Assembly (NCBI GenBank): GCA_002197995.1
Contig: NGZR01000006.1
Span: forward strand, 1,426,001 to 1,490,000
Length of the DNA: 64,000 nucleotides
Reading direction: 5' to 3'
From: Gaeumannomyces sp. JS-464
Taxonomy: Eukaryota > Ascomycota > Sordariomycetes > Magnaporthales > Magnaporthaceae
Part shown: piece by piece, positions 34,031 through 44,013 of the stretch
How positions within the stretch are numbered: the first letter of the stretch is position 1
Layout: each line of letters begins with the position of its first letter
Position numbers and translations under genes: made by a program
Notes under the pieces: generated by a model
Database searches by the model: none
The model's input: the letters and a program-made list of their open reading frames with translations, nothing else
Told to the model about the DNA's origin: nothing

Positions 34031-35283
34031 AACCGGCAAGGAAACGGCGTTAGGCGGTTGGGTAGCCAGATTTGACGCCGGGTTAGACTGAAGGCTTGAG
34101 GGCAGCACGGGCATGCTGATAGAGGTGCCGACAAGGGTTTGGTGGGATGACAAAGCAATGACCGCGTTTATCCGAGCTGTTGCCGTTCACCTTGCTCCCC
34201 ACAAGCTTCTCCCTACCCGGCAGGGGTTGACTTTGGAGGGCCTGATATTGACACTGATAGCTATGTTACGGGAGGGCCGGTGATGCCACTATTGAGGGGC
34301 TGAAGAGGCGAAAGAAAGCCGCCGCAAACGGCCTCGCTTTGAGACCATAAAAGGAAAATGGATGCGAAGACGGGAAACTCCGATCCGTTTCACTCAGGTG
34401 ACCTGTACCATAGCAGAATTATCGATTTACGGATACAATGGATTCTTTTGTGTTGTTTAACATAGGGGCTTCGGACTGGGCAAAACAGGAAACCCACTTT
34501 AGCGACCAGCCTTCTTTGACGTTTCGCTAGAGACTGGAAGGACTGAACATCCAGCGCTCCATGGTCGGGCACCGCGTCTACTTCCTGTTCAAGAAGGCGG
34601 CGGCTATAAGCTCCGGATCGACGGCGTCCTCGACGACACCCTCGTCTTCTGGCACGGTAGTGTCGCAAAGGGCCACTTGACCATTTAGAAAGCCAACTTC
34701 AAGTTCGCCTGGCGTACGGGCTGTATAGGCGTGCACAGCAAGTAACCTGTTCCACGTTACTGCGGGCAAGGCCGTCCCCCTTCCGCCAGCTTTTTGGCAA
34801 TGCCTTCGACCCCGGCCAGCTGGTGAGCTGCATGATCGACTACGCGGACGGCAAGGAGGTGTGGGGGCCCGACGCGACGCAGAGCGACGCCAACAACGTC
34901 GTTTCCAAGTGCCGAGGTGCGGGTGCCCCCGGGGCGCTGTGGTCTGGCCGGCAGTCTCACTGGACTAGGGAGTGCGTTTGGCATGGGCGATTGTTAGGAT
35001 ATTGTGTCTAGCAGGCAGTCGCCCGATTGGATGACGGTGATCCCTAACTGGCGTGCGAGCAAGTTATTCCTGGTCAGCCCCTAGCTACGATAAAGCTAAA
35101 CTCGGATGCTAAAACTTAAAACTGGTGGTGCCCTCGATACGATCCTGAATTTTGAACGCGGGATCGGACGAAGCCCAAGGGGCATGACGACAACCAGGCC
35201 AACCATCCTATAAATGATAGGCTTCCTGCATTTCGACGGCTCCCAAATGCACGCCAAGGATTAGGAGTGACAAAAATATCGAG
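34031..35283. other. Unidentified remnants and MFS promoter
   Basis: No intact gene. At 34560-35000 the plus strand looks codon-biased (for example MIDYADGKEVWGPDATQS near 34831) with stops in between, so it may be another broken gene, but I cannot name a family. The last 250 bp would be the promoter of the MFS transporter. Confidence 0.3.
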
Positions 35284-36665
35284 ATGGATGAGCCCAAGCC
35301 CACACCATCACCACCCCCGCCGTCGATAAGAGCAGACCCAGAAGCGGCCCAGAAGGCGGCGACTTCGCCCTGCCCGCCGCCGCGGCCGCCACGCAAAGTT
35401 GCCCAGGCAAAATGGGCCCTCCTAGCGATGGCCTTCTTCATGGCTGACGTCAATAACGCGATCGGCCCCCCTCGGCGTCTTCCTCCAGGAGCACGGCTGG
35501 GCGCCCGGCCCATCGGCTCCGTCATGACCGCCGGCGGCGTCGCGGCCTTGGTCGCGTCGACGCCCATCGGCGCCCTCGTCGACGCCACCACGCACAAGCG
35601 CTCCCTGTCCGCGGCCGGCACCCTCGTCACCATGGCGGCGCTGGTCGCGACCCTGTTGGGGCCGCGCGTGCCGCCGCTCGCCTTCGCCGCGCAGGTCGTC
35701 GGCGTCGTGGCCGGCAGCGTGCTGATGACCGCGCTCGTGGCCATGACGCTGGGCGTGGCGGGCGGCCGCGACGGCTTCGCGCGCCTCAACGGCCGCAACC
35801 AGGCCGCCAACCACGCGGGCAACATGACGGGCGCGGGCTGTCGGCGCTGCTCGGCCACCGGTACGGCATGCCCGCTGTCTTTTACCTGGCTTGGGGGTTC
35901 GGCTGCGCCACCGTCGCGGCCGTGCTGTGCGTGCCCCGGGGCGCCGTCGACCACCGGGCAGCCCGGGGCCTATGTGGCGAGCTAACGCCACCGGGACTGG
36001 GAGAGCAGGGGTCACCGCAAGGGGATACCGCCGGCAAGGGCCACGCGGAAGCATGGAAACGGCTGCTGCGGCACCGAGAGCTCGTGGTGCTGGGGCTCGT
36101 GCTGATGGCGTATCACCTGGGCAATGCCGCGTTTCTGCCGCTGTACGGGCAGGCCGTGGTGGCAGAGCGCAAAGCGGACCCGGCGGCCTTCACGGGGTTG
36201 ACGATCGTGGTCGCGCAGGGCACCATGGTTGTCATGGCGCTGGGCGCGTCGTGGGCCGTGGCGCGTGGGCTTTGCGGCTACTGGCCGGTGCTTCTCGTGT
36301 CCTTCTGCGCCCTGCCGGTGCGCGCGGGGCTGGGGGGCACCTTCATCAAGGCTTGGGGCGTGTGGCCGGTGCAGGTGCTTGACGGCATCGGGGCCGGGCT
36401 GCAGAGCGTGGCGGTCCCGGGGACCGTGGCACAGATTCTCGCGCACACCGGGCGGGTCAACGTCGGCATCGGCGCGGTTGCGACGGCGCAGCTTGTGGGC
36501 TCGTCGCTGTCCCCGCTGCTGGCGGGCTGGATTGCCCAGGTCCGGGGCTACAGTATTGCCCTGTACGTCTTGGGCATTTTCCCCCTGATATCCATCGCTT
36601 TGTGGGTTTCAACTCCTATTGTATCGCATATCAAATCTCGAAGACTTGCGGCGGCGGAAAGATGA
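35284..36665 (+). CDS. MFS transporter with three single-base frame breaks
   Basis: Major facilitator superfamily permease (about 12 membrane helices expected; MFS_1-like). Segments in order: ALLAMAFFMADVNNAIGP, then in the next frame LGVFLQEHGWAPGPIGS, then back to VMTAGGVAALVASTPIGALV DATTHKRSLS, SVLMTALVAMTLGVAGG, then from about 35845 AVFYLAWGFGCATVAAVL, LVVLGLVLMAYHLGNAAFLP LYGQ, PVLLVSFCALPVRAGLGG, VLDGIGAGLQSVAVPGTV and ALYVLGIFPLISIALWVS. The breaks fit one extra C in the C6 run near 35466-35471, one missing C near 35508 and one missing base near 35842. It is most likely one intact transporter with mis-called homopolymers. The substrate cannot be told; the helical content resembles drug/small-molecule efflux types. 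Confidence 0.7.
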
Positions 36666-37602
36666 TATGGGACACCACACAAAATCCGGCCGCAGAATGC
36701 ACGCAGAAAGAAAAAGACACAAAAAAACTATAGGCTTCGGGGTGGCGATTTTCTCGGCGCTCGGCTGTGAAGTCTAGTCACGCGGGGCAAACGAAAGGGC
36801 GGGCTTAGCGAGGCTGGTGTCTTGGGGGCGCACAGGCGACGGTGGTGTCGGACGAGCCCGTGGTTACGTCATGGTGACTGAACAATGAGACTTGGCTGTG
36901 GCTGAGGTTCCTTTGCCGGCGAAGTGGCATTGCACCTGCTTGCCAGCCAAGCCATGGCTGACCTTGTCCTTGACCGCCTGATGTCGATCGGGGGCCAGGC
37001 ATTTTGTCCACTGGTTTCGAGCAAATCATTCAAGAGCTGGAATGTAGGGCGTTTTGCGCCCATCCCCTGTCGATGGCTGTGCAAGCCAGCGTGTCGACCA
37101 CAAAGTGTGGCTACGTGCTTGCATATGCCAAGGCAGCCACGGGCTGAGGGCTGATAAAAGGTAGGGCGTGGTTTTTAATATAAGTTGTGCAAACGCAATG
37201 GGGGCTGCGCGCGGTCACCAAGGAAAAGTAATGAGAAGATAAGAGAGCTGCTCCTATTTCCCAGTTTAAACGGTGAGGAGAACCAGGAAATAAAACTAAA
37301 CGCGCGTCAAAAGGCTGTGGCCGAGGTGCTGAATGCTTCACGGTCAGGCTGGATTTCGAGCGCAACCTCGAAGGTACACGCCCCGACGTTAATTATCTAC
37401 CCATCAACCACCAAACCATCTTAGGCTTCTTTGCCAACCTTCGTGCAGGAACTACACGCGAAAGATTTGACCGGTTTCAGCCATGTCTTCGGGATCTATC
37501 TACACAGGCGTGTGGAGAAATTACAACTGTATGCCCCCATCGGCGCATCGTCACCATCGTCACCCATCATCTTCGGAGTCAACGTGAACTAATTTTATTG
37601 GG
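36666..37602. other. Intergenic
   Basis: MFS 3' region and upstream region of the membrane-protein gene. No gene recognised. Confidence 0.4.
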
Positions 37603-39807
37603 ATGACAGACGGCAACGGATCCACCCTTATCCTAACAGTCACTCCCCAAGTCGGCGCCCTCGTCACAGCCTTTTTAGCGCTCTTTGTGAGCCTGTCTCT
37701 TGGCCACCTGTGGTCAATCCTCGCCTTCGCTCTGCATCAAGCCCGGTCCACGCAGGCACCACGCTCTGGCCTGCACCATCAGCGGCAAGTTCTCCTTCGG
37801 AACTCGACGACGGCGGGATCGACGGCTTGGATGTCCATCAAGCTGGCGTGGACATGGAGAGGCAAATCCCCAGGGGTTCTCGGCGGCTCCACAGCCCTGC
37901 TATCCGCGGCCATTGCGTTTACGGCCCTGCTTGTCACGTCATCCCTGCTCTCGTCGCAAATCCAGCTCGTCGGCGGCGACGCGCTTTTCTCTGGGCGCGA
38001 ATGCGGTTGGCTGAACTGGACAGAAATTCCTGAAGCTCCGGTATCCCTTTTTCAAAAGTGGTTGTTTGACCGCGCCGAACAGTACAGCCACGGTTGTTAC
38101 GCCCAGAATGCCGCAGATAGGTCGGAGCCGAGCGCCTGCGCCGATTTCTCTTCCCCAAAAATACCCGTCGCTGCCTCCATTGCTCCATGTCCATTCAATA
38201 AGACCATTTGCGCCCAGCATGATGCGTTCCGGTTAGACTCTGGATTCATCGACTCCAACGAGCACCTGGGGATCAACAGCCCACCGGAGGACAGAGTGCG
38301 CTTCCGCAAAATCACTACTTGCGTGCCTATCGAAACTGAAAAACACTCGAGCAACTGGAACGAAACACCGCCTGTCGATACGACATACGCTAGATCCCCA
38401 CAACCTCCTGGAAGCTTTTACAAAGCGTACTATCTCGGACCTAACTTTCTCAGACACACATGGATAGTGAGCAATCGAACGCAATCTTTTCCAGAAGATT
38501 TGGGCACGGTAGACCTCCCTTACCGTTTGGAGTAAGTGTTGGTGCCGTGGCTGGGACGTTTGCGCGGTCAAGAAGATTAACAGTCGGGGTCAAATCGGGT
38601 AGAATTATCAGATGTTTGTTCGAAAAGAGCGAGCGGCTGAAACTGCTAGCTAAAAACCCAGATAAAGGCCTAAAAGGGCATCTTGGTTTAACGCAGAGAT
38701 CGACCTGGCGGCCGATTAAGGAACTCGAAGTTCGCGATGCCGATGTTACACTTCTCGTCCTGAGAAATGAAGCAAGGTACCAGGTCCCGGTACAGGACCC
38801 CTGGTTCCGTGCCACCAGCACAACGGACCGGACTGGCGCGGGACGCCCGAGCGAGACCAATTACAGGAATTACACCATGTCGGACCAGACCTCAGCCACG
38901 CTTGCCTGCACCGAGCAGTACCAGGTCTGCAATACGACGACTTGCTCCGGCCTCAGCGGCCTCCCCGCTCATCAGGTTTAAAAAACTGGGACGTGGAGCT
39001 GAACGGCCAGCAGAGGGCCGCGATCAACCTCCTGTTGACGCTGGGTACGGCAACCTAGAAGACCTCATCCGGCAAAAGCCTCAGCTGCTGCGTGCCTCCG
39101 ACCACCTTTTCCTCTCCAGCTGGTCGATTACCGGCGGCAACTCCTTCGCGTCGCTCGGACTCCCAGACACCCAATGGCAGCTGGAGCTCTCCAACATGTT
39201 TCATAGCACCCTCGCGATGATTCAGCTCCTCGCAACCTGGCTCGCGGCACCGCCAGACATGCCAGTACCTTGGACCGACCGTAGCGGTCGCAAAAAGAGC
39301 CTCCGCGAGTACATGACGCCCCTCAGAGACGACTTCAACTACACCTTTGACGCGATGGAAGCTAGACGCACGGGCAGTTCCGACATTTGCTTTCGTGTCC
39401 GGACGCGGAACCTGCGGCACACCAACTTTGCCTTCGCCCCTTTTATTACGGTCCTGTGCGTCGGAACCGCCATCATGGCCATCAACTTGTTTTGCATCCC
39501 CAATGTTGTCTTTTGGCTGCAGCGCAAGTTCCAAAAGGCATGGCTATATCGGCAGCGGGAATGGGTGCAAGGGCACGTCTTCATGCTTCAGCGAGCCAAG
39601 TTTGAATCGGAGGGTATTGTTGGGTGGCAGGCCAAAGAAGGCAGCGAGATCCCTTGGTTGGCTGTGCAGCCGAGCGACAACATACCTTTGGTTAAAAGCC
39701 CACAATCGCAAAGTTGCAGGCCGTCCTTGGCTGGCGACGAATACTCGGAAAGCGAGGGGTGTTCGTCCGTCGGGGACGGAAACTTGCAAAGGAGCGGACA
39801 GGAATAG
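37603..39807 (+). CDS. Polytopic membrane protein of an uncharacterised ascomycete family
   Basis: Belongs to the large group of fungal membrane proteins with two N-terminal helices, a long glycosylated Cys-containing ectodomain and a C-terminal helix. Helices: ALVTAFLALFVSLSLGHLWS (about residues 18-37), ALLSAAIAFTALLVTSSLLS (about 97-116) and FAPFITVLCVGTAIMAINLF near the C terminus. Ectodomain landmarks are WRPIKELEVRDADVTLLVL and YQVPVQDPWF, followed by SATLACTEQYQVCNTTTC, with several N-x-S/T sequons. A plausible intron is 38532-38698 (donor GTAAGT, phase-consistent). Two one-base losses break the frame, near 38979 (after PAHQV) and near 39047 (LGTAT|LEDLI). The function is unknown; the gene is probably intact apart from base-call errors. 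Confidence 0.6.
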
Positions 39808-40808
39808 TTGGCCTGGCCGAGGGGATTGCCACGTCGGCGATTTCGCCTACATCCTTTCCTGGGCAAGTCTTCCGACCAATAGACCGATAGCGGGTGGTGC
39901 GCCTTGGACACATTTGCCATTCTGGCGGATAGCGCATCCTGGACCGTTGGCGTCCTTTGTTAGAGTGACGTGCGACATCCTACTGCTCCCCTTATTATAT
40001 CGACAGCCACGGCACATCCGCAGAGTTGCCTATAACATGCTTGGTTACTCAGCCTGCATTGTGTTAGTTTGAGGCGTGTTTGGCGGTAGAGGTTTATTGG
40101 TTGCTAGGTTTATTCCAGGATTATAAAATATTTGCCACTATGGAAACAGCTCCAAGGGTGGCATTATGTGTTTTACAGTACCGTATGGGGCTTCTTTCTA
40201 TTCTGGAGCCTAGCTTTTATCGGAAACGCCGAAGCCCCGATTTTGCACCTTTTAAAATATAAAAAGCCCGCTGTTTCCCTTTTCTTAAATTTTTTTAAAT
40301 CCCAAAGTTCGGTACATTCCTGGGCTCAGCACCTATTAAGGCCTTTCACTTTTTAAAACTGAGCACTTCTCAAGGCTTGGCACCTCGCAGGGCACCTCTT
40401 AAAGCACTTCCACCCTAAAACTTGGCACTTCTCAAAGCATCTCCCAGGGCCTGGCACCTTTTAAAGCTCAGAATTTTCGTAACTGGTAAAATTGTTATAA
40501 GCACTTAATCGCTATTAACCACCTTTTCACGGTTAAAAGAATCAACTAAATTATTGCCCTAGTAAAATCCAGATTAAAAGCTATACGTGGTTTGCGAAGG
40601 TTGAATAAACGCGACTTAATGCCCTAATTAAAAGTACATTTAGCGGGTTTAAACTTTTATTAAGCTTTTGCAGGGTTTAAAAAGTCCCTAGCTTTTTTTT
40701 AAATCAGCTGGTTAATAGCGGTTAAATGGATTTTTATTAAATAAACCAGTAAACCGGCTACCGCTAAACACGTCCTTGGTCTTTTAAAGTTCCTTCCAAT
40801 GCTACCTA
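39808..40808. other. AT-rich flank of the transposon
   Basis: From about 40050 composition becomes AT-rich, with many TTTTAAA strings and no gene. Between about 40315 and 40475 a short GGCACxTxTxAAAGC-like motif recurs irregularly about nine times. Confidence 0.45.
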
Positions 40809-40851
40809 AGTCGGTGGACCCCCTGTCCGGCCACCCCCCTGTCCGGCCACC
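40809..40851 (+). repeat. Left terminal inverted repeat
   Basis: 43 bp beginning AGTCGGTGGACC, with two tandem copies of a CCCCCTGTCCGGCCACC block. Confidence 0.92.
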
Positions 40852-40953
40852 TTGTCAGCCCCACAGCCTCGATCGTCGCGCGTACTTCAATTCTACGGGA
40901 TTCCATCAATTTTGATACGTTTTCCTTACTTTTTGTTGCATTCGAATGCTGAG

Positions 40954-42560
40954 ATGCCGGAGAAACAATATACAAAAGAAGAAGTCGAACGGGCTGTTGC
41001 TGAGGTGCAAGCGGGGGTCTGAATCCGGAAGGCTGCCCGGACCTATAGGATACCAAAGTCAACCTTACAAAACCGCCTTAAAGGCGCCCTACCTATCCGG
41101 CAGTCGCAAGAACCCTATCAACGGATACGCCCTGAGCAGGAGAAGCGCCTAGCGGATTGGATCCTCGTGCAGGCCTCTCTAGTGCTCCCGCCAACGCATG
41201 CAGAAGTCCGGTTTTTTGCCCAAGAGATCCTCCGCGTCGAGGGCACCTCCCGGCCCCTCGGGAAGCACTGGATCCGTGGCTTTTTGGGCCGGTATCCAGA
41301 GATCCGGGTCGGGAAAGGCCGGCGCATAGACTCGGCCGGTTTTAAAGGGGCTACTACGGATACAATAAAGGCCTGGTGGCAACGCCTCGAGGTCCTGGAG
41401 GTGGCCGGGATTAAGCCGGAAAACACGTACAATATGGACGAAGGCGGCCTCCAGGAGGGCAAGACGGGTAACGGGCTTGTTCTAGGCCTCGCGGAGGCCC
41501 GGATTTTGCAAAGAAAAGAGCCCGGGATTCGCGTTTGGACGAGCTTTATCGAGTGCATCTCGGCCACTGGGATCTCGCTTCCTCCCCTCATCATTTTCAA
41601 AGAAAATACGTGCAAGAGCAGTGATTTCCGGAGGGCTTAGGCCAATTCCCGGGCTGGGAATTTACCGCAACGGAAAACGGCTGGACTTTTGACCGTACCG
41701 CGGTAAAATGGCTGCAAAAGGTCTTTCTCCCTTGCACTAAACCCCCTACTTTTAAAGCCCGGCTTTTGATCCTAAATGGCTATGGATCCCATATAACTAA
41801 AGATTTTATGTTTTTTTGCCTGCAAAACAACGTTTATCTCCTTTATGTACCCCCTTATACCTCGCACGTTTTCCAGCCTTTGGATTTATCTATTTTCAGC
41901 CCTTTTAAACAGGCCTACCGCCAAATAACCGGCTCCCAGGCTTTGTTTACCTGCTTAACTGTGGCCGGAAAACCTTAATTTTTGCAGGGCTATGCCTTTG
42001 CAAAATCAAAGGCCTTTACCCCTTATATAATTACCTCGGGGTGGAAAGCATTTGGCCTTTGGCCCCGGAATATTAACAAGCCCTTTAGGAACCGACTGTT
42101 ACTAGAAAACTTGCAACGAGACGACCGAAAATCCCAAATTCAACAATCTGCAAAGGATAATAGGGCCAAACAGCGTTTAACGGTCCCTTTCAGGCTGTCC
42201 AGGTGGCTTGGGAGACTCCCAAACAAAGTCGAAAATTGGCCTCACAAATTAGCGCCTTTAAAGCCCGGCATCCGGCAAGCCTTACGGCCCGACTTTTCCT
42301 CCGGAAGGTCCAAAAAGCCTACGAAATGCACGAATACGACTTTGCTGCCGCTCAGCTAAAAATTAGGCAATTAGAAGCCGAATTGGAGGCACAACGGCCT
42401 CGCAAAAAAGCGGGTGGTACCGGATCCCAATGAGACCTTCGTGAATATCCGGCGGGTTGCAGAGGCAAGGGGGCAAGTTGAGGAGGCAAATGATACAGCG
42501 TCTGAAAGAGCGTCAAATTCTGATCAGGAATCCATATACTCTTGTATTGAAGTTAGTTAA
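40954..42560 (+). pseudogene. Inactivated pogo/Fot1-type transposase
   Basis: Order of parts: N-terminal helix-turn-helix (KAARTYRIPKSTLQNRLKG), CENP-B-like second DNA-binding part (EKRLADWILVQ, FAQEILR, GKHWIRGFLGRYPEI), then the DDE-superfamily nuclease core with YNMDEGG (first acidic residue), LILNGYGSH where active relatives have Asp instead of Asn, and FQPLDLSIFSPFKQAY (third). Stops interrupt it: TGA at about 41023 and, in the restored frame, TGA where the family has Trp (EQ-W-FP) near 41615. There is also a frame change around 41600 and another near 41978. The Trp-to-stop and Asp-to-Asn changes are G-to-A transitions, as expected of RIP. No transposition activity can be expected from this copy. 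Confidence 0.85.
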
Positions 42561-42618
42561 ATTGAGGTAGAAATTTGCAGTTGAATGCGCTAGGTTTTAT
42601 CGGGATCCGATGCGGTTT

Positions 42619-42660
42619 GGTGGCGGACAGGGGGGTGGCCGGACAGGGGGTCCACCGACT
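42619..42660 (-). repeat. Right terminal inverted repeat
   Basis: Inverted copy of the left end, one base shorter (one G of the inner GTCCGGCC is missing). Confidence 0.9.
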
Positions 42661-42876
42661 TATTTGGTAAATGTCGGTGACTTCTCTTATAACTGTGTTT
42701 GATAAGTTCCAAGCGGTAGAGAGTATCTAAGTGAAGGTGCTGATAGCTATGTTGAGGCTCCTTGTATCTTCATTACGCAAGAATGGTAGCTGGTGCGATG
42801 CGCATGGTATGCAGTCCTCCCTGGCTCGCACGCCCTTATCCTTTGGGCGAGAACGGGAAATCGCGTTCCTTCTGCG

Positions 42877-43618
42877 TCACCCAAGCCAGGTCCACAACGA
42901 GAAGCCTCGGGGGTACGTGGGAAAAATCGCCGAGCACGAAAGTATCCCGCACTTCATCGCTGGTTTTCCAATATTTTTCGCGCTGAACTCGCCGAATGCG
43001 CCATAAGGACAAAGACTGACAACCGGAGCGCGTCCCTCTGCACCATTTCGGCTGCTAGGAGCGCCCCGAGAGCCGGGTGTGCCGACGCGGAGGTCGATGA
43101 GAAAGTCGACGAGGAGGCCCACATGGGGCCCCTTGCCATCCTCGTCGTCGGCGTAGGCATCTGGGACGGTCGGGCACATGTCCATGACGTCGAGCTCAGG
43201 TGGACGGTGAGCCCGCCGCCGGTCTCGCAGGGGACCACGACGCGGTACACCGACAGATACGCGGCGCGGCACTCGGCGCTGACGCGCAGGAGCGCCGGCG
43301 AGAGGGCCGACCAAGCCAGGCGGCGGCGGCGGGCGAGGCCGCGGCCTCCGCCACAGTCGAGCTCCGGAAGCCAGAATCCGGCGTCGGGATGTCGCCCAGA
43401 GGCGGCCGCAGCATCACAGAGGGCGCATCGTGGCCGAGCGTGAGGGTGAAGTAGATGAGGCGGTGCGGGAGCTGAGCAATGGCCGTCTTCCAAATTTGGG
43501 CTCTGATTTCGGGTGAAAGCCTGGAAAAGAGTGTAAATTGGCAGTTGCTGTTGCCTGGCGCCCGAGCGCTGTGCCCGAATTGGTCGTTGAACAGCGGGCG
43601 GTCTTGCACCGCGGTCAT
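42877..43618 (-). CDS. 2EXR-domain protein, frame broken
   Basis: The 2EXR family (PF20150) is an expanded fungal group of unknown function. From the ATG at 43618 the protein reaches the hallmark FTLFSRLSPEIRAQIWKTAI, then LIYFTLTLGHDAPSVML. The next expected block, ALLRVSAECRAAYLSVYRVV VPCETGGGL, lies in a second frame, and the third, ELDVMDMCPTVPDAY with HVGLLVDFLIDLRVGT, in a third frame ending at 42877. Two one-base losses, at about 43322 and 43203, would join them. The gene sits 216 bp right of the transposon, so it may be decaying, or the assembly may be at fault. No intron is needed. Confidence 0.6.
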
Positions 43619-44013
43619 GGTGTTTGAAGCTATGGGCGACGCTCGGAAAAGGCTAGTCGCTTCGGATCGCTAGGGCTGGCGAAGCACAGTCGTGTTGCGG
43701 CTTGATAGCGGGATTGACGCGCTGTTGGGTGGTGTTTTTTTTTTTTTTTTTTTGGTCCATCCAATCACGCTACACGGCCTCCTGAAGGCAATCACCTGCC
43801 ACACCTATGACCTACTTGCTCAGACATCTACACTCTACATTTTGACCGTCAAGAGAACAAGCAAGGGTCGGGTGCGCAAGAGATAAGACGCGGGGAAGTT
43901 TTCGAGAGTTCATTGGCACGTATGCGGCGGAGAAAAGCCGTTAACATTACAAACTAGGACATTAGGGCAACAAGACATTATTCGTAACCTCACAACCGGA
44001 GCCATCCCTGCCG
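43619..44013. other. Intergenic with T-run
   Basis: 2EXR promoter (minus) and subtilase 3' end. It contains an 18-class T homopolymer at about 43736-43754. No gene seen. Confidence 0.45.

Larger units (their letters stand above)
40809..42660 (+). mobile_element. Pot2-like Tc1/mariner (pogo/Fot1 class) DNA transposon
   Basis: A complete 1,852-bp element flanked by TA on both sides (40807-40808 and 42661-42662), the target duplication of Tc1/mariner elements. It has 43-bp terminal inverted repeats, each containing two copies of a 17-bp direct repeat that starts CCCCCTGTCC. From memory, Pot2 of the rice blast fungus has the same design: about 1.86 kb, 43-bp inverted repeats with 16-bp internal direct repeats, TA target and a transposase of about 535 residues. 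The single coding region here spans 40954-42560, almost exactly that length. The copy is inactivated, so this is a related or fossil member. Confidence 0.92.

Noticed and set aside
35208..36054. Minus-strand frames of over 200 codons at the MFS locus
   Set aside because: Antisense to the transporter; composition is Arg/Ala-rich with no domain.
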